From Arenicola marina (taxonomy: Eukaryota; Annelida; Polychaeta; Arenicolidae), in contig OZ025249.1 of NCBI GenBank assembly GCA_964019135.1, positions 9,846,039 to 9,910,038 on the forward strand: 64,000 nt of DNA, written 5' to 3'. A model generated the notes under the pieces. It did no database searches and was not told where the DNA came from. It worked only from the letters and a program-made list of their open reading frames with translations. Positions within the stretch are counted from its first letter, which is position 1. The number at the start of each line of letters is the position of its first letter. The translations under genes were made by a program, and so were the position numbers. Shown piece by piece: positions 12,264 to 25,100 of this stretch.

Positions 12264-12800
12264 AACTTCAAACAGTTGATTGGTGCCATGCCAAAACAAC
12301 GTTAGCTCGTAATAATCTTCTGTGTTTCCACGCTTATATTATCGAGTATTAACGCCCCAGGGAATACGTTTTCCACTTGTTTTCGCGCTAACCAATTTAA
12401 ATTGTGTGAGCGAAGAAAGTGACGTCAAAGGGGAATACACACGCATGTGCTTTTACATTGAGACTCATTGGCATAAACTCAACGAAAAGCACTCATCCAT
12501 GAGAAGAAATACACGCCCTCGACAACAGACGCCTACGCACTGCATCAAAGCTCACCTGTCAATCTTGTGACATCATTGGGGAATTTCTAAATAACGCTCA
12601 GATGCAACGCTATCAGAAATTACTCCTTCGGACCTCACTTTTGCTACTTTGACTAACGCGTTTATAGTGACGTCGTGGAAAAAAACCCGTAAACTCCCTG
12701 TAAATTCTCAAACAATTTCCTATCTGTTCATCTTCCGGCCTAAACAAAGTTAACTCTGAGCTAAACAAAATCGTGGCAAGAACAATTTAAATATAGGCAG
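12264..12800. mobile_element. Non-autonomous TIR element, older copy (TTAA-type MITE)
   Basis: This segment aligns along its length with 15077-15606: both share CCAAAACAAC, TATTATCGAG, ACTTGTTTTCGC, AAGTGACGTCAAAG, ATCAAAGCTCACCTGTCAAT, GTGACATCATTGGGGAAT and GTTAACTCTGAGC in order. Its ends are more diverged (left GGTGCCATGCC; right CGTGGCAAGAACAATTTAA). It is therefore the older of two insertions of one family. The 82-codon frame inside is a by-product: the matching frame in the other copy is not conserved as protein. Confidence 0.8.
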
Positions 12801-13108
12801 GTGAATGGTTTATGCAAATATTCAGATGAATTGGTGTTTTTGAGAAAGGAGGTACCCAGTATATATATATGTGGTCGATGTGTTCAATTCATAATATCTG
12901 GAATTTTAATAGCGTTTTCATCGGTGATGTTTTGTAACAGAATAATACATCAACTGACGTAATATGCCTATGATTTTTCTCTTTTATGGGTTCCCCTTTG
13001 AAGAGCTGGTGCGTTGTACAAGTGAGGCCGGCAGTCATGCTATTTTTTTTTTAAATTCCCGTCACATAACATCGCAGGTTAAACCGCCATTGCAGTCATT
13101 ATATATGT

Positions 13109-13357
13109 AACGGCGGGGGCCGGTTTGGTCCCCAGCGGGAGTCGAACTCACGATCTCCCGATCAACCACTCTACCTCTTCGGCTAAAGGGGTGATCCCTC
13201 TAGCCGAGGCTAGTAGGAATGGTTTGACTCACTGCTATACATTCCCCCCTCTTTCCGAGAGGGCTGTCCTCAGACCGCTGTCCTCAGACCGCTGTCCTCA
13301 GACCAGGACTACTCAGTCTCAGAACCGCCGTCGGTTCTACCTGTGTCGGGCTCCATT
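13109..13357 (-). repeat. tRNA-derived SINE, minus strand, copy 1
   Basis: On the minus strand an A-box-like AGCCGAAGAGGTAGAGTGG and a B box GAGTTCGACTCCC are spaced like the head of a tRNA-derived SINE. The distal part contains three 14-bp tandem copies of GCTGTCCTCAGACC near 13264-13305. A second, partial copy of the same unit follows directly, so the pair forms a head-to-tail dimer. Confidence 0.72.
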
Positions 13358-13496
13358 GTAACGGCGGGGGCCGGTTTGGTCCCCAGCGGGAGTCGAAATT
13401 ACGATCTCCCGATCTCAAGTCAACCTCTCTACCTCTTCGGCTAAAGGGGTGATCCCTCTAGCCGAGGCTAGTAGGAATGGTTTGACTCACTGCTAC
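13358..13496 (-). repeat. tRNA-derived SINE, minus strand, copy 2 (partial tandem copy)
   Basis: It repeats the first about 130 bases of the preceding copy, starting again at TAACGGCGGGGGCCGG, with changes around the anticodon region. It ends at the conserved ACTCACTGCTA block. ATATAT-rich flanks at 13101-13107 and 13497-13501 may be a target duplication around the whole dimer. Confidence 0.68.
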
Positions 13497-13501
13497 ATAT
13501 A

Positions 13502-14548
13502 TTCAACACATCTACTGGTTATAATCTCCTTTCCCAAATACAAATTCATCTCAATATTTAAATAAACTCTTCACCTGCCTATATTTAGCAATCAAACCGG
13601 ACTGTCCATCTACGTCACTTGGCTCGAAAAAACGTATCGTTCATAGTTGCTGCATGATTTTGTACAGATATCGTGACTGAAACGTGCCGTACTTTGGCCC
13701 AAACTATGAGCCACATAATTGGCGCAACCACCCAGATTGCTTCAATATTTACTTATGTGGATATATTATGTTAAATTTACATATTAGTTTACCCAGAAGC
13801 TGGCCTTTAAGCATCGGCCTTGTATATGCCCTTCGTGGCTATTGCTGAACCCGACATTCTTCCGGGAAATATCAAAGTCCATTCCATTTTCTCTTTCTCA
13901 CTACCACCCCCACCTCCACTGCATCCGACCCGCCATTTACAAGGCTATATCAATTAAGAGGTTACACATGCCGTCGCAAAAATGTTCGGGTAAAGATTGG
14001 AGTCCAGGAATTCTTGGAGATTAGCGATTGGCTGTTGGCAATTTTTTGGGATCGTTATCCGTAAAATTCCTGGTTCAACCCGGAACCGTTCTTTATTTAC
14101 CGCGATCCGTTAAATGAGCAGTCTGTGAATTCATATTTCCCAATCTTGAGCAGTCCCCATCTGGGCGATTCGATATTAGGTATATAGGACTACTCTCACT
14201 AATTCTTGGGGAATGCGATTCGCAGAGGGGATATATTCACCACCTCTACGTAAAACCAAAAATTGATAGGCCATGCAACACACGAACCTAGATCGACCGT
14301 TCCCCTCCAGCCCCGCCCCCCCTCCCCACTTACTCAAATATATTTTTGTGCACGATAAAATAAGCGTTGCGGCCCTCCGGTGGGGGGGGGGGGCAGGGGA
14401 GGGGGAGCACTATTATACAAATCTGGTGGGGGGTTCCGCGGGTGCCTTGATGCATGCCTGAGACAGCGGATATTTGTGATGAAAAAGATTTAAAAAGTGC
14501 GTTCATTGAGCGGGTTGCCGCCAAAAAATAGCCCTTCCGAGCGGATTT
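13502..14548. other. Intergenic sequence, nothing recognised
   Basis: Unique DNA with a G-run at 14382-14392. No supported gene. Confidence 0.4.
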
Positions 14549-14604
14549 TGGCGGTGAAAAAGGGATTTTGGCGGTGAAAAAGGGATTTTGGCGGTGAAAA
14601 AGGG
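14545..14604. repeat. Short tandem repeat, three 20-bp units
   Basis: The unit GGCGGTGAAAAAGGGATTTT occurs in three consecutive copies, the last passing into a G-run. Confidence 0.88.
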
Positions 14605-15076
14605 GGGGGGGGACTTTACCGCGGACCCCTCCCAACCCAGCAACGTATTAAGTACCCCCCCCCCCCGCCCTGGGTTGCGAACCGCCCGACTCCTAGTCCC
14701 CATATCCATATTTTCAAATAGTTCACCATCATACCTCATTCAAAGTTAAATTGCCCCCACCCCCACTTTTGGGAATGTCGGCTATATATCCTTGGCTATT
14801 CTAAATTCGCGAAAAGACGTCTTGACCAGCTACCAGGTATATTCTACACATCCCCGCCCATATCTTATAGGCGTACGTGAGCGCTGCTTCTGTCCTGGGC
14901 GGATACAGGGGGCCGAAATTTGCACTATTTAACATATGAAAACCGGCCCCCCTTATCAAGCATATCTGGATCCGACCCTGAAACCGGCACCCCCTCTTCA
15001 GATTTTCGAAATCCGAGGTTACAGGTGTTGCAACCCCCCCCCCCCCCTCCCCCCTTGGGAACCTGAACATACACTG
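14605..15076. other. Intergenic sequence with homopolymer runs
   Basis: C- and G-runs at 14602-14612, 14656-14666 and 15034-15046 break up otherwise unique sequence. No gene is supported. Confidence 0.4.
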
Positions 15077-15606
15077 TTAAAGTGTTCGTGCCACGCCAAA
15101 ACAACTTTAGCTCATATTAATCTTCTGTGTGTCCGCGCTTATATTATCGAGCTGTAACGCCCCAAATAGTCGCAGGGCATACTTTTTCCACTTGTTTTCG
15201 CACTTACCAATTTAACTTTTGCGAGCGAGCAAAGTGACGTCAAAGGGAAAAAAGGCATGTGCTTTGATATTGAGACTCAGATTCTGTCTGCTCATTGGCT
15301 CGAATTCAACGAAACGCACTCAACCATGAAAACAATACACGCCCTGGACCACAGATGTCTACGCAATGCATCAAAGCTCACCTGTCAATCTTGTGACATC
15401 ATTGGGGAATTTTCAAATAACGCTCAGATGCAATGCTCCCAGAAATATATTCGCCGAACCTCACTTTTGCTACTTTAACGAACCCGTTTATAGTGATATC
15501 GTGGAATAAAAACTGTAAACTCCCATTAAAACAAATTGTTATTTGTTTATCTTCCCTAAACCAAGTTAACTCTGAGCAAGACAAAATCGTGGCACGAACA
15601 CTTTAA
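15077..15606. mobile_element. Non-autonomous TIR element with TTAA ends, younger copy (MITE)
   Basis: The left end TTAAAGTGTTCGTGCCACG (15077-15095) and the right end CGTGGCACGAACACTTTAA (15588-15606) are perfect 19-bp inverted repeats, including TTAA at each border. With TTAA as the target duplication, the element body starts AGTG. TTAA targets are used by piggyBac and Kolobok transposons; the AG start fits Kolobok better than the CCY-type piggyBac start, but this is inference. No transposase is encoded. A second, more diverged copy lies at 12264-12800. Confidence 0.88.
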
Positions 15607-16010
15607 AGTCGGCTTCTCTGTCCGAGCACCCCCGCCCCCTCCCACCGGTCGCAAGTTTTTCAGAGAGCACACTCGATCCACACCCCCGGTCGGAAGTTTT
15701 CAGAAAGCAACCCCACCCCCCTTGGCCAATTCCTATAGAAACGCCCCTGTCAGTATCATATTCCTCTCAAATTTGCCCCAGGCCACCCCCACTTCCCGGA
15801 ACCTCTGCTATATACCCTATTTGAGAATCGCGAAGGTCTATCCCGACCCTCAATACTGATCTATACTCCCCCCTCACCCCCACGGGGCCTCCTCACCCCC
15901 ACGGGGCCTGTCACAGATGCGTTAGACCACACGAGGCTCACCACACGTGCGGAACACGATTCAGGGAAAGTTCGTAAGCGATCACAAATGGCTGGCTTTG
16001 CGCTGCAGTT
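15607..16010. other. Intergenic sequence upstream of NUP153
   Basis: C-rich unique DNA with an 18-bp direct duplication near 15881-15910 (CCCCCACGGGGCCT). No exon is evident. Confidence 0.45.
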
Positions 16011-16011
16011 A

Positions 16012-16179
16012 TAACCACGTGACGGGAAATCAGCCAATCACAGAGCAACGGAATTGCCGCCGCCATGTTCATTGAAAGAAACAGACGTCGTCGTTGTCAA
16101 TCTGTGGATTCGCCGAAATTTTAGGTCTTTTTATGGAATCCAACGATAAATACAGCTGAATTTTGTACATATTGAAAGA
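16012..16179 (+). promoter_or_regulatory. NUP153 proximal promoter and 5' leader
   Basis: Upstream of the ATG lie CCACGTGAC (E-box type, 16016-16024), CAGCCAATCA (16031-16040, a standard CCAAT/NF-Y box) and GCCGCCGCCATGTT (16056-16069, resembling a YY1 or translation-initiator site). There is no TATA box. This arrangement is typical of a housekeeping promoter. An upstream ATG at 16065 in good GCCGCC context opens a 19-codon uORF ending at TAG 16122-16124, if transcription starts upstream of it. Confidence 0.6.
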
Positions 16180-19100
16180 ATGGCGACCGGTGGAGGTGGC
16201 AAAGCCAAATCTAGGCGCTATCTTGACCATGGAAAGCCATACGAGAGAAGGAAGGTGTGTAGACTAAGAGAAGTTTCATGCGCACGAGTTTTCTTGCCGT
16301 CTTACTCTTGGTGTGGCCTTTGCTGATATTTAAACAATAAGATTTGTTTTCTGTCACAGGGATAAGTAACTTAGATAGATGGTGTGAAATAACGTACCTG
16401 TTTTGTAAAACCTAAGAAAGTATTGCTTCGTGTGCCAGTTGAATTTCGTTGTTTATCAGTTTATGTAACTAACCACCACTAACCGGCTGTTAACTGTCAA
16501 ATTCAAAAGCGTTCAAAACCCCAAATTTAAAATCGAGCTAGACACTTTTCTAAAGGGAAAACAAGGTTTACTTTTGCTTACCAGATGCTTTGATTCGTTC
16601 ATTAAATATGCGAAAGATATAAATAATGAACCAGCACTAAATTAAATGTAATATACTCTTTTTATGGAATGAAAGTCTGATTATTTCTGAAGCTTTTCGT
16701 GAGAATAGCCTAAAGTCAAAGTCAAAAAATCCTGTAGCGTGTCATTTCGGCCCATATTTTCCACGAATTTGTCGCAATCCCTCAAAAAATCACTGCCGTG
16801 AGAAAGCAACAACGTGCAATTTTAATGATACCAAACTTACGTGTATGCTGCAAGGTTATCCTTTTTTAAGACACAAATAATATTTCCCCATGCTGACACT
16901 CCATTGGCATTGCCAACAGACACTTTGTCGCCAATAGACTAAATCACAGACAATGAAAGGCTCTATAGTTGCCATGGCGCGTGTGCCTGGTGCAAATATA
17001 GAGCATGTATTGTTCAGAGCACGTTCGGCGCCATGGCAACTACGTCATCTTATGATGTGTGCATTAGTATATTTGGGGAACTGCGCTTGCTGCCAATAGA
17101 GGGTCAGCATGGAGAAATATTGTTTATGTCTTAAAAAAGGATAACATCGCATACACATATAAGTTTGGTATCATTAAAATTGCACGGCGTTGCTTTCTCA
17201 CGTCTGATTTTTAGAGCAATCGCAACAATTTCATGGAAAATATGGGCCGAAACGACACGCTACAGCATTTATGACTTTGATTTTATATCTTTATTAAGTA
17301 AGTTGTCTTATATACATAAAGAACATTCGATGATTCATTATTAAAGAACTTTTATCAAATGAAAAAGGAAGCAAAACTTTCGAACAGTCTTTCCTGATGA
17401 AAACAATGTCAGAATTTAAATTTGTTACATAAGTCTGGATATATTGGTATTAGAGTGAATTATGGGAATTATCTATAGTCATCATTGCGACAGGCCACTT
17501 CATCACTAGCAGGCTCGTATTAAAGTAGCAATTTGCCGGGGAAATGCTCCTGATGACATAAAAAATTGCAATTTCTCCATAACATCTTTACTGTTATTAC
17601 ATTTCTTTCAAAGCAACATAACCACAAATCATTGGACTTTTCATTTGTAGCTTGCTTTTTTGCAAATAAATGTCTTATGTGCGAATTGCTAGGCTTCAAA
17701 ATGAGAGCCCAACGTCTATGCGGAACGCTTAGGCGCCATTATTGTTTTCAACAGTTGGTAGTGACTTTGTTTCATGGGCCTGAAAGCAGGCAATTGAAGA
17801 CCTCATGTGATACACAGAGTGGGGCCACTAACATTGGCCACTTTGGACTTCAGAGCACAACAGCAATGGTGGTCGAAACAGTCCTTGCGACAGGGTGCTC
17901 TGGCAAAAATGAGTGCTGATTCTTTTACAAGAGTCACTGGGACTATTAGACATATTTTTGAATTATAAAAGGTTTTCAGTTAGGCAGGTATTAATATATA
18001 GGGGACAAACACATGACATAATTAAGCTTTTGGTAAATTTTATGCCAACTCTCATGGTCCATGGCTTTCAGCAAGCTGTCCGCTGTGACCTTTAGGCCAG
18101 CTCTGGTAATAGTCATCACTAAAATATATTGCCTGAAGCCTCTTTAACACCCCTAAAATGTTGTCAAAAATATTATCTATATTCAAGCCTCCAAACAAAT
18201 GCAATAATTATATATTGCAGTAGAATGGTATCTTCAGGGCTCGATACTAACTCTTAGGGACAAGTACTTTCAATTTTTACTTGTCCCCCCCTCCCGAACC
18301 CTGATCTTTGCTTTTGTTTCAAGGTTAATTTAAAAGTGAAATGTGATGTCAGTAACATATTGCAACATTTTTATCATGTAACCCTATCATATTTACTTGG
18401 CCACTGCCCACTTGATTGTTACAACAGCACTATATCAAAGTCAAGGTTGTATGGGTAAAGTTCTAAAATCTGATTGCCAAGTGTAATGTCTAACACTAAT
18501 GCTTTAGGTTCAACTTCCAACTTTGTTAAGGTATCTGCCCCTAAGTAATAATGCATTTATTTAGTAAGAAAATATTGTGACATGTGTGTTCCCCTGGGTC
18601 TTGGGTAGTAAGTTTATGGAGCACCCCTCCCCTCCTCACTTCCCAGGTCTTAGAGTCAGTCCAACGAATATGCAACTATATGAATATGAAAATTTATTGC
18701 TGTTGATTCCCAGCAGTTTCATTTGGTATGGCTGGGTAGTTCATATTTTAGTGCAAGTTGCACTGGCGCATCTGTTACCCATTGCCACACCACCGCGGAT
18801 CTAAAAATTTATACAAAAACAAATAAAATTGGGCACAAACACATTTATTGAGTGAGGTATCATATTTTTTTAACTGAATCTTTTCGGGATAACTCTTTTC
18901 TTCACTCACAGTGGCATTGTTCAATGTAACATTAATAATACCCCGATGAAGTTAGCAGGGGGTCACACGCTGGGCTCGCGCTAGGATTTTTTTTCATTAG
19001 CCAATTTGGCTAATTCTGTGGGAAAACATTAGCCAAAAATATTTGTTGAAAAAAACATGAATAAAAATGTATTTGTAGTTGAAATTTTATATTCGCCATT

Positions 19101-22100
19101 TTGGCGAGTGTCCAGGAAGTTCTTATCGCCAAATGGCTATTGGCGAATGCTAACGCGAGCCCAGACACGAAAGCTGTTGCTTATGGTGTGAATTGAGTCA
19201 GCAGCTACTGGACTAATTTTAGTTAAGATATGAAAATAGATTTTGTGAACAGTAACCAAGTGTCATGAGATCAGATGTTTTATGTCATCCCTTTCCTAAC
19301 TGTCCTGCAACAGTAATGTCTTTTTTTATGCTACAGTTTAAGTAGCTTTTTAAGGAGGTATTATGCAAGTACTTTTAACAACGAGAGCAGCTTATTTTTG
19401 CATTAAACAAATGATGAAATGGTGATTCTGCCAGCTGGCAAAACATGTAATAGAGTCTTGAAGAAGGGATGCCCCTAATGCATCATTTATTCCGGTGTAA
19501 CCAGTTTTCTTCTATCCGTAGACAAATTATTGCATAGTAACTGGAAGAGAAAGAACAATCACTGTTGAGATATTTTTTATTATTTCTATTCTATATTCAC
19601 CCCATATATATAGCAGTATTCTATGATAAAAGCTTGCTTTGTACCAAACTAAAACAAATTAATACTTGGTGTTAATGTTTTTTTCTTTCTCCTTTTTTGT
19701 AGTCTTTGATTGGAAGGGTTACAGATACAGTGAAAGGATTATTTGCCCCAACATGGTTAGTTGGTGAAGGAGATGCTGTTGCCTCAACTTCATCCCATAC
19801 ATTATCCCAAGTAAGTATATTTTCTCAGATGCATATGACTTAGAGGGAGTATTAGTATTATGCAAAGCCTACATCAGCAGTTGGCAAAAGACTGCAGGTC
19901 AAATTACAAAAATTATATAAATAGTACTACAGTTGTCCCGGCATTGTACAGTCTTCATTTAGACAACTCTGTTATTCAGGCTTTTTGGGAGTTTGTGTAA
20001 ACAATATTTATTGACTATTGGCAAACAGTACCTAATTAATACTGTTATTGCCTCTAGTAGATTCTAACAATCTCAGCTTTTTTGGGAGTAATATTGTTAT
20101 TTACACCTTTTGTGTAGATTTGATATATGTAGGGCTGTCACAGTAATTAAATCAATAAACAATGTCTGGGGGGTGCAAGCCAAGTGTGTCAATACTATTT
20201 AAACAGCACAGAGCCGCATAACTGGTTATCCTCATCGCTGCATCATTTGAGTGTTAAACACAGCTGCAGACAATCCTTCAGATGCTGAAGCGGTCCTGAA
20301 AAAATGGGAGAAGGGAGGATTGTTCATGTTTGCCAACAACTTTACTCTTTAGCTGCCACCTGTGCACATAATCCATAATGCTTGATGCTCATCTGCGCAA
20401 TACATAAATGGCAAACCCAGTTATGTGATAGTAGTAGTCAATGAGTAAAATATGCCCCCACCAAATGAGTACAATTTTTGGAATCATTCATTTTTTTTAC
20501 TTTATGCCAAGTGTCAAATAATGCAACATTCAGGTGGGGTATTGGTTTCTTAATGGGCTATTTGTATTGCAGAGCTAAATAAGACATTGTTTTTCTCATG
20601 ATACTCTTCTAACAATTTCAGCTCTGATGAATGTGTAAATGAGCTTATAATTGGCCTTTTGAAAAAATTATGGAGTTTGGTCATGTATATTATGTCAAGG
20701 ATGAATTACACATATTCTAAAGACTGCTATACACTTTTTTGGTTTGCTTTGATATGCTGCTCAAATGTAATGTTATTTGCAGCTGATCTATAATCTAACA
20801 GATTTCGGTAATGTTAAGTCCTCACCTTCTTGATGATTGTTATTTCAATATTTTCATTTCTAGGCTGAACTACAACGTCCTGATTCAAATCGGGATGATC
20901 ATGATAATGCAAGGAGCAACCAACTTCGATTGGTCAATGACAGCAATGCTACTAACACCCCTAGTCAGAGCCAGACCATTGTCTCCAGTTCAGTCAGTAT
21001 GTCCTCTGCTGAACCAATCTCAGTCAAAAGCTCATCTGTTGTGGCATACCCTGCAATGGCTGGAGGGTCGGCCGAGGCCCCTAATTTTACATCAGAACAT
21101 CTACCGATCATAAACAGCAGGACGGCTAAATCCTCAAGTCTCATTGTAAATGGTAAGGTCAATGTGATCGTCTGCAAGCTTTTGTTTCTTATTTGTGTGT
21201 ATGTTTTTGTCTTTAGTTCTCCAACTGCAATATCAGTGACATGTATTGTTACTTGGCATGGTTCAAGGAGCTCCCATTTTTTATTTGTTGAGTGTTGGTA
21301 ACACAGTCGTATTGTGTCGAATTGGGAAGCATGCATAGAGATTGCATTTTAATTAAGCATGTGCAATAAACAAGTTTTAAATTCTTGTATCTACACTGCC
21401 TGCCTGAAATATTTGCATGGAGGTTCTGTCCATGTATCCATTATTCTGTGACTTTGTAAGTATTCTTATCACTACAACGATTGCACCAAAAATCTACTCA
21501 CTTGATATTAACGTCATGATACATATATACCTTTTACTGTGTTTCAGGGGCTGATGATCGTTCTGAATTGAGCGACTATTCAGTGTCAACGAGTGGTTGC
21601 TCTAGCCTAATTCCACACCCGGACAGGGTAGACTACATGCAAGACTTGCTCAATGAGAAGAGAATGCGTCAGATCAGAGAAGAATATGGTAGTTCAGTCA
21701 CTCCCAGTAAAGAGTCAGTCAACACAGGAGGCAAAGGTACCAGTCAGGGTCAGATTGATCAATGTTATGGTGTGGGTAATATTTTATGATATATTAACCT
21801 GAAATGTGTACATTATTGTTGTTTTGTGTACAGTTGTGTCAGTCTGTGTCTTAAACTGTAGTGAGTAGTACTCAGAAATTTAACATTTTTGTGGATTATA
21901 TTTTATAGGACTACCAAGTGCCAGTCATACACTGACAGGGGAGAAGAGTTTCTTGTGGTCAGGAGAAACCTCATCTCGTCTTGGAACTCCACAACGATCA
22001 GCAGTCAGCAAGCATCCCTCATTCAATGTTTCTCTTTTTGGTAGTTCTCTCCAGGTATGTGTAAACACCATCCGTTTATATGTAGAAACATGCTAATTAT

Positions 22101-25100
22101 GTCAGTGCTATTTCTTGTTTGATTTTCTCTACATTTTGCAATAGAATAACACCGAAATGTTTTTTTATTTACTAAACTAGTAATAACTGAAACCCATTTC
22201 TAGTACATACTGTAATAATAATGGCATATTTCAAAGAAAATATTCATTGAAAAGTTGTTCTTTTTTTCATTTGAAGACGTCCAGGCAGAATGCGTCCCTA
22301 AGCAGCTCGTTTCAAACTCAGTTGTATCACAGCCCAGCCGTCTTTGGAGGTGCTGCCTCTCAGAAAAAACGCAAATTGAGCGAGACCTCGCCTGGCGAGG
22401 TTTGTTTTTGTAGAGAACAATTTCTTTAATTAATTACTAGGTTTAATCACCGGTACTCCGAATGTTTATTCGCACTTGCTGCACCACAAGATAGTTGTTA
22501 TATTCTGGTTGCCCTGCTGTGGTACGGAAGCCTGTAACATGTTGTGCACCTAAATGTTTACAGGTTGTGCTCCCCAATAAGCGGCAAGTGCAGGCGCGGT
22601 CATTATCTAGCAGTTCCAGCGGTGTGAGCAGCTCCACAGCGAAAAGAATCCTTGATAGTTTAGAGAAAATGTCATCACCTCTAAGAGTAAGTGGAAAAAA
22701 ATACAGCTTTTGAAACCCCTACGAGAGTTTTTCAACATTTTGCGCTTCATTAATGGATGGGGATTTCTTCACGGATCTATGCGTACATTTATAGCAGCTA
22801 TTGAATGACAGCCACGTATAATTCATCTGTCATTAATAAAAGTACAGCTTTGCGATCAATTAACTTTTTGTTCTCCCTATTTCTTCAGGATGCTAAAAAG
22901 ATTCCATCATACAACTCCAGTCTTGTAGATTCACCACTGTCTTTCTCTGTAAGTACTCTACAAATTTGTATAACCGTCAAATACCGGTTGTCTACTTTCA
23001 CTCGACAAGTGGGTTCCCAATTAGTAAATATTGAACTATCTAAAGGAAACTAATTCGGACCCCAGACCTGCTTTATTGGGCACTCGTACGATACTACTGT
23101 TCTGTATAAGTAATGATTTACGAGCTTGGTACATTTCTGTCTGTCTTATTTATCCCCAGAAACGAAAGAGGCTGCTTTTGATAAAAAAAGACGTAAGGGC
23201 AAAAACTTATGCCATTCGTTGTACCAGTAATACTATTTTGCTTAATGTAAATATATTTGTCCAATTTAGCAACCCTCATATGGAAGTACGCTTACACGAA
23301 GACGCAGTTTACCCGCTAAGCATTTAACAGGACGTGGGTCATCTGAGGTAACTACCTGTACTATCAATCTAAGCGTTGTAGGAAATTTGTGCAGTTTGCG
23401 TTTTTAAAACTTCTACTATCAACATGTCGCACCCTCACCCTCTCAGCTGATTTATGCTATTGTCGTGGTCTGTAGCTGTATGAACTGCCGATGCGCCCTG
23501 GCACTCACTTCTAGGGCATGTTTCATCCAACCCCAATGCGTTGTCCCAGGAGGTTTCTTAGCCCACTTGGGCCTTCATGTGCCAAAAAGTGGCCCCAAAA
23601 CACCCTGGTTGATAATCACGACTGTGAGTATCTTATATGAATCAATGTCAATTTCAGGGCCCCCCAGTCCACGCATTGCAGACGCCAACCAGAGTTCAAA
23701 TTTCACGTAATATCAACAGAATCACTCCTGGACCCAGTCTACCTAGGGTTCCTGAGGACCGCAGCACAGTAAGTTTTAAAAATCTATATTAAATATTTGG
23801 TTATTGATAGAATATTATCTACTGGTTTATTAGCTATCAAGAGTTGATTGTTTCACCTTTCGGCCTTTTTAGTACATGTATTGAAGGAAGTTTCCACCGT
23901 TTAATCTACCATTAAGTCTGGAAAACAAGTTTGTTTAATATCGCTTTTACTTCGCTAACGATATAGTATACAATAAAATGAAATACTTATTTTATTTTAC
24001 AGCAACCATCTGCAAGTGATATAGAAGCAGAGCGTCAGAAATCCAGGTAAGTTTTATCACTTTACTATTACTAACAGGAAGCAAATGAATGTGAAAGGGT
24101 GAATGAAATGTACTTTGCAAAAATGCATTACAAGTATTTCGGTGTTGTATGAATATAAATAAACAATGGCATGTCCACTACATCTGCATGGTATGGCGTT
24201 AAGACTAGCGAAGAGTAAAGGCTTTGACGGATATACGTACTGAAGAATCCAATTGAATTTGCAGTGCCATGGATAGTGTTGGTCGACAAGGCAAGATGAG
24301 GAGAGAAAAATCATCGCAGCATTATTCATGCAGGCGCGAAGAGGAAGAGGTAATAAAATAAAAATAAATATGACATTAAAGCACACAAATGTGGAATAAA
24401 ATATTTTCAGCAAAACAACATTGAAATATATATTTGGTTTGCAACAGTGATTTAGTATGTTTTTATTGCACATCACATTTTGGGGCAAAGTTAGATATGG
24501 GCATGTTGCTTGTTATAATATAATTAAGTGTCACTTTCAGGTTGCCGAGATTCCAGACTTGCCAGTTAACTTTACCCTACCGGCTACAACTTTACCGACA
24601 TTTGAGTTCGGTAGTGCTACTGGTGGGAAGAGCCAAGGCTCTCCACCCAACTCAAAACAGGCTTTTAGCTTTAGTCAGCCTATAACCAGGTCCATTACCC
24701 CCAAGCCGGCGTCTCAATCTCCCGCACAGGTAAGCCGTAACTTGTTACTCGCTAATACTAATTTTAAGGGGACTTTTAAAGTTGTTGCGGTTTTATTTGA
24801 CATTTATAAATTTTGTATTTTAGTTCAGTTTCAACTGAGACTATTGTCATCCTTACGCTTTCTGGCAGATGTTTGCTTTTGACGTTCTTGGAGTGTATGA
24901 ATTGCGTATGAATTACTTTGGAATGATTTTTTTCTTCAGAATCGAACAGATTAGCAGCTTCCGAAGTAAAAAGTGAATGCAAAAGTTTTCACATTACCTT
25001 AAAATGTCCAGGTTCTTTTGCGTCTGGATAACAATCCACTGGCGGTGATTCTCTCGCTGCTTTATACAGCAATACATTTGTCGTTGATTAATAAAGAGAT

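Noticed and set aside
12322-12570. Small ORFs shared by the two TIR-element copies (also 15257-15478)
   Set aside because: The frames occupy the same repeat region but do not keep a common protein, as expected for a non-coding MITE body.
13109-13361. Frame starting MVPSGSRTHDLPINHS
   Set aside because: It is the translation of the antisense of a tRNA-derived SINE; the SRTHDL-type string arises from its B-box region.
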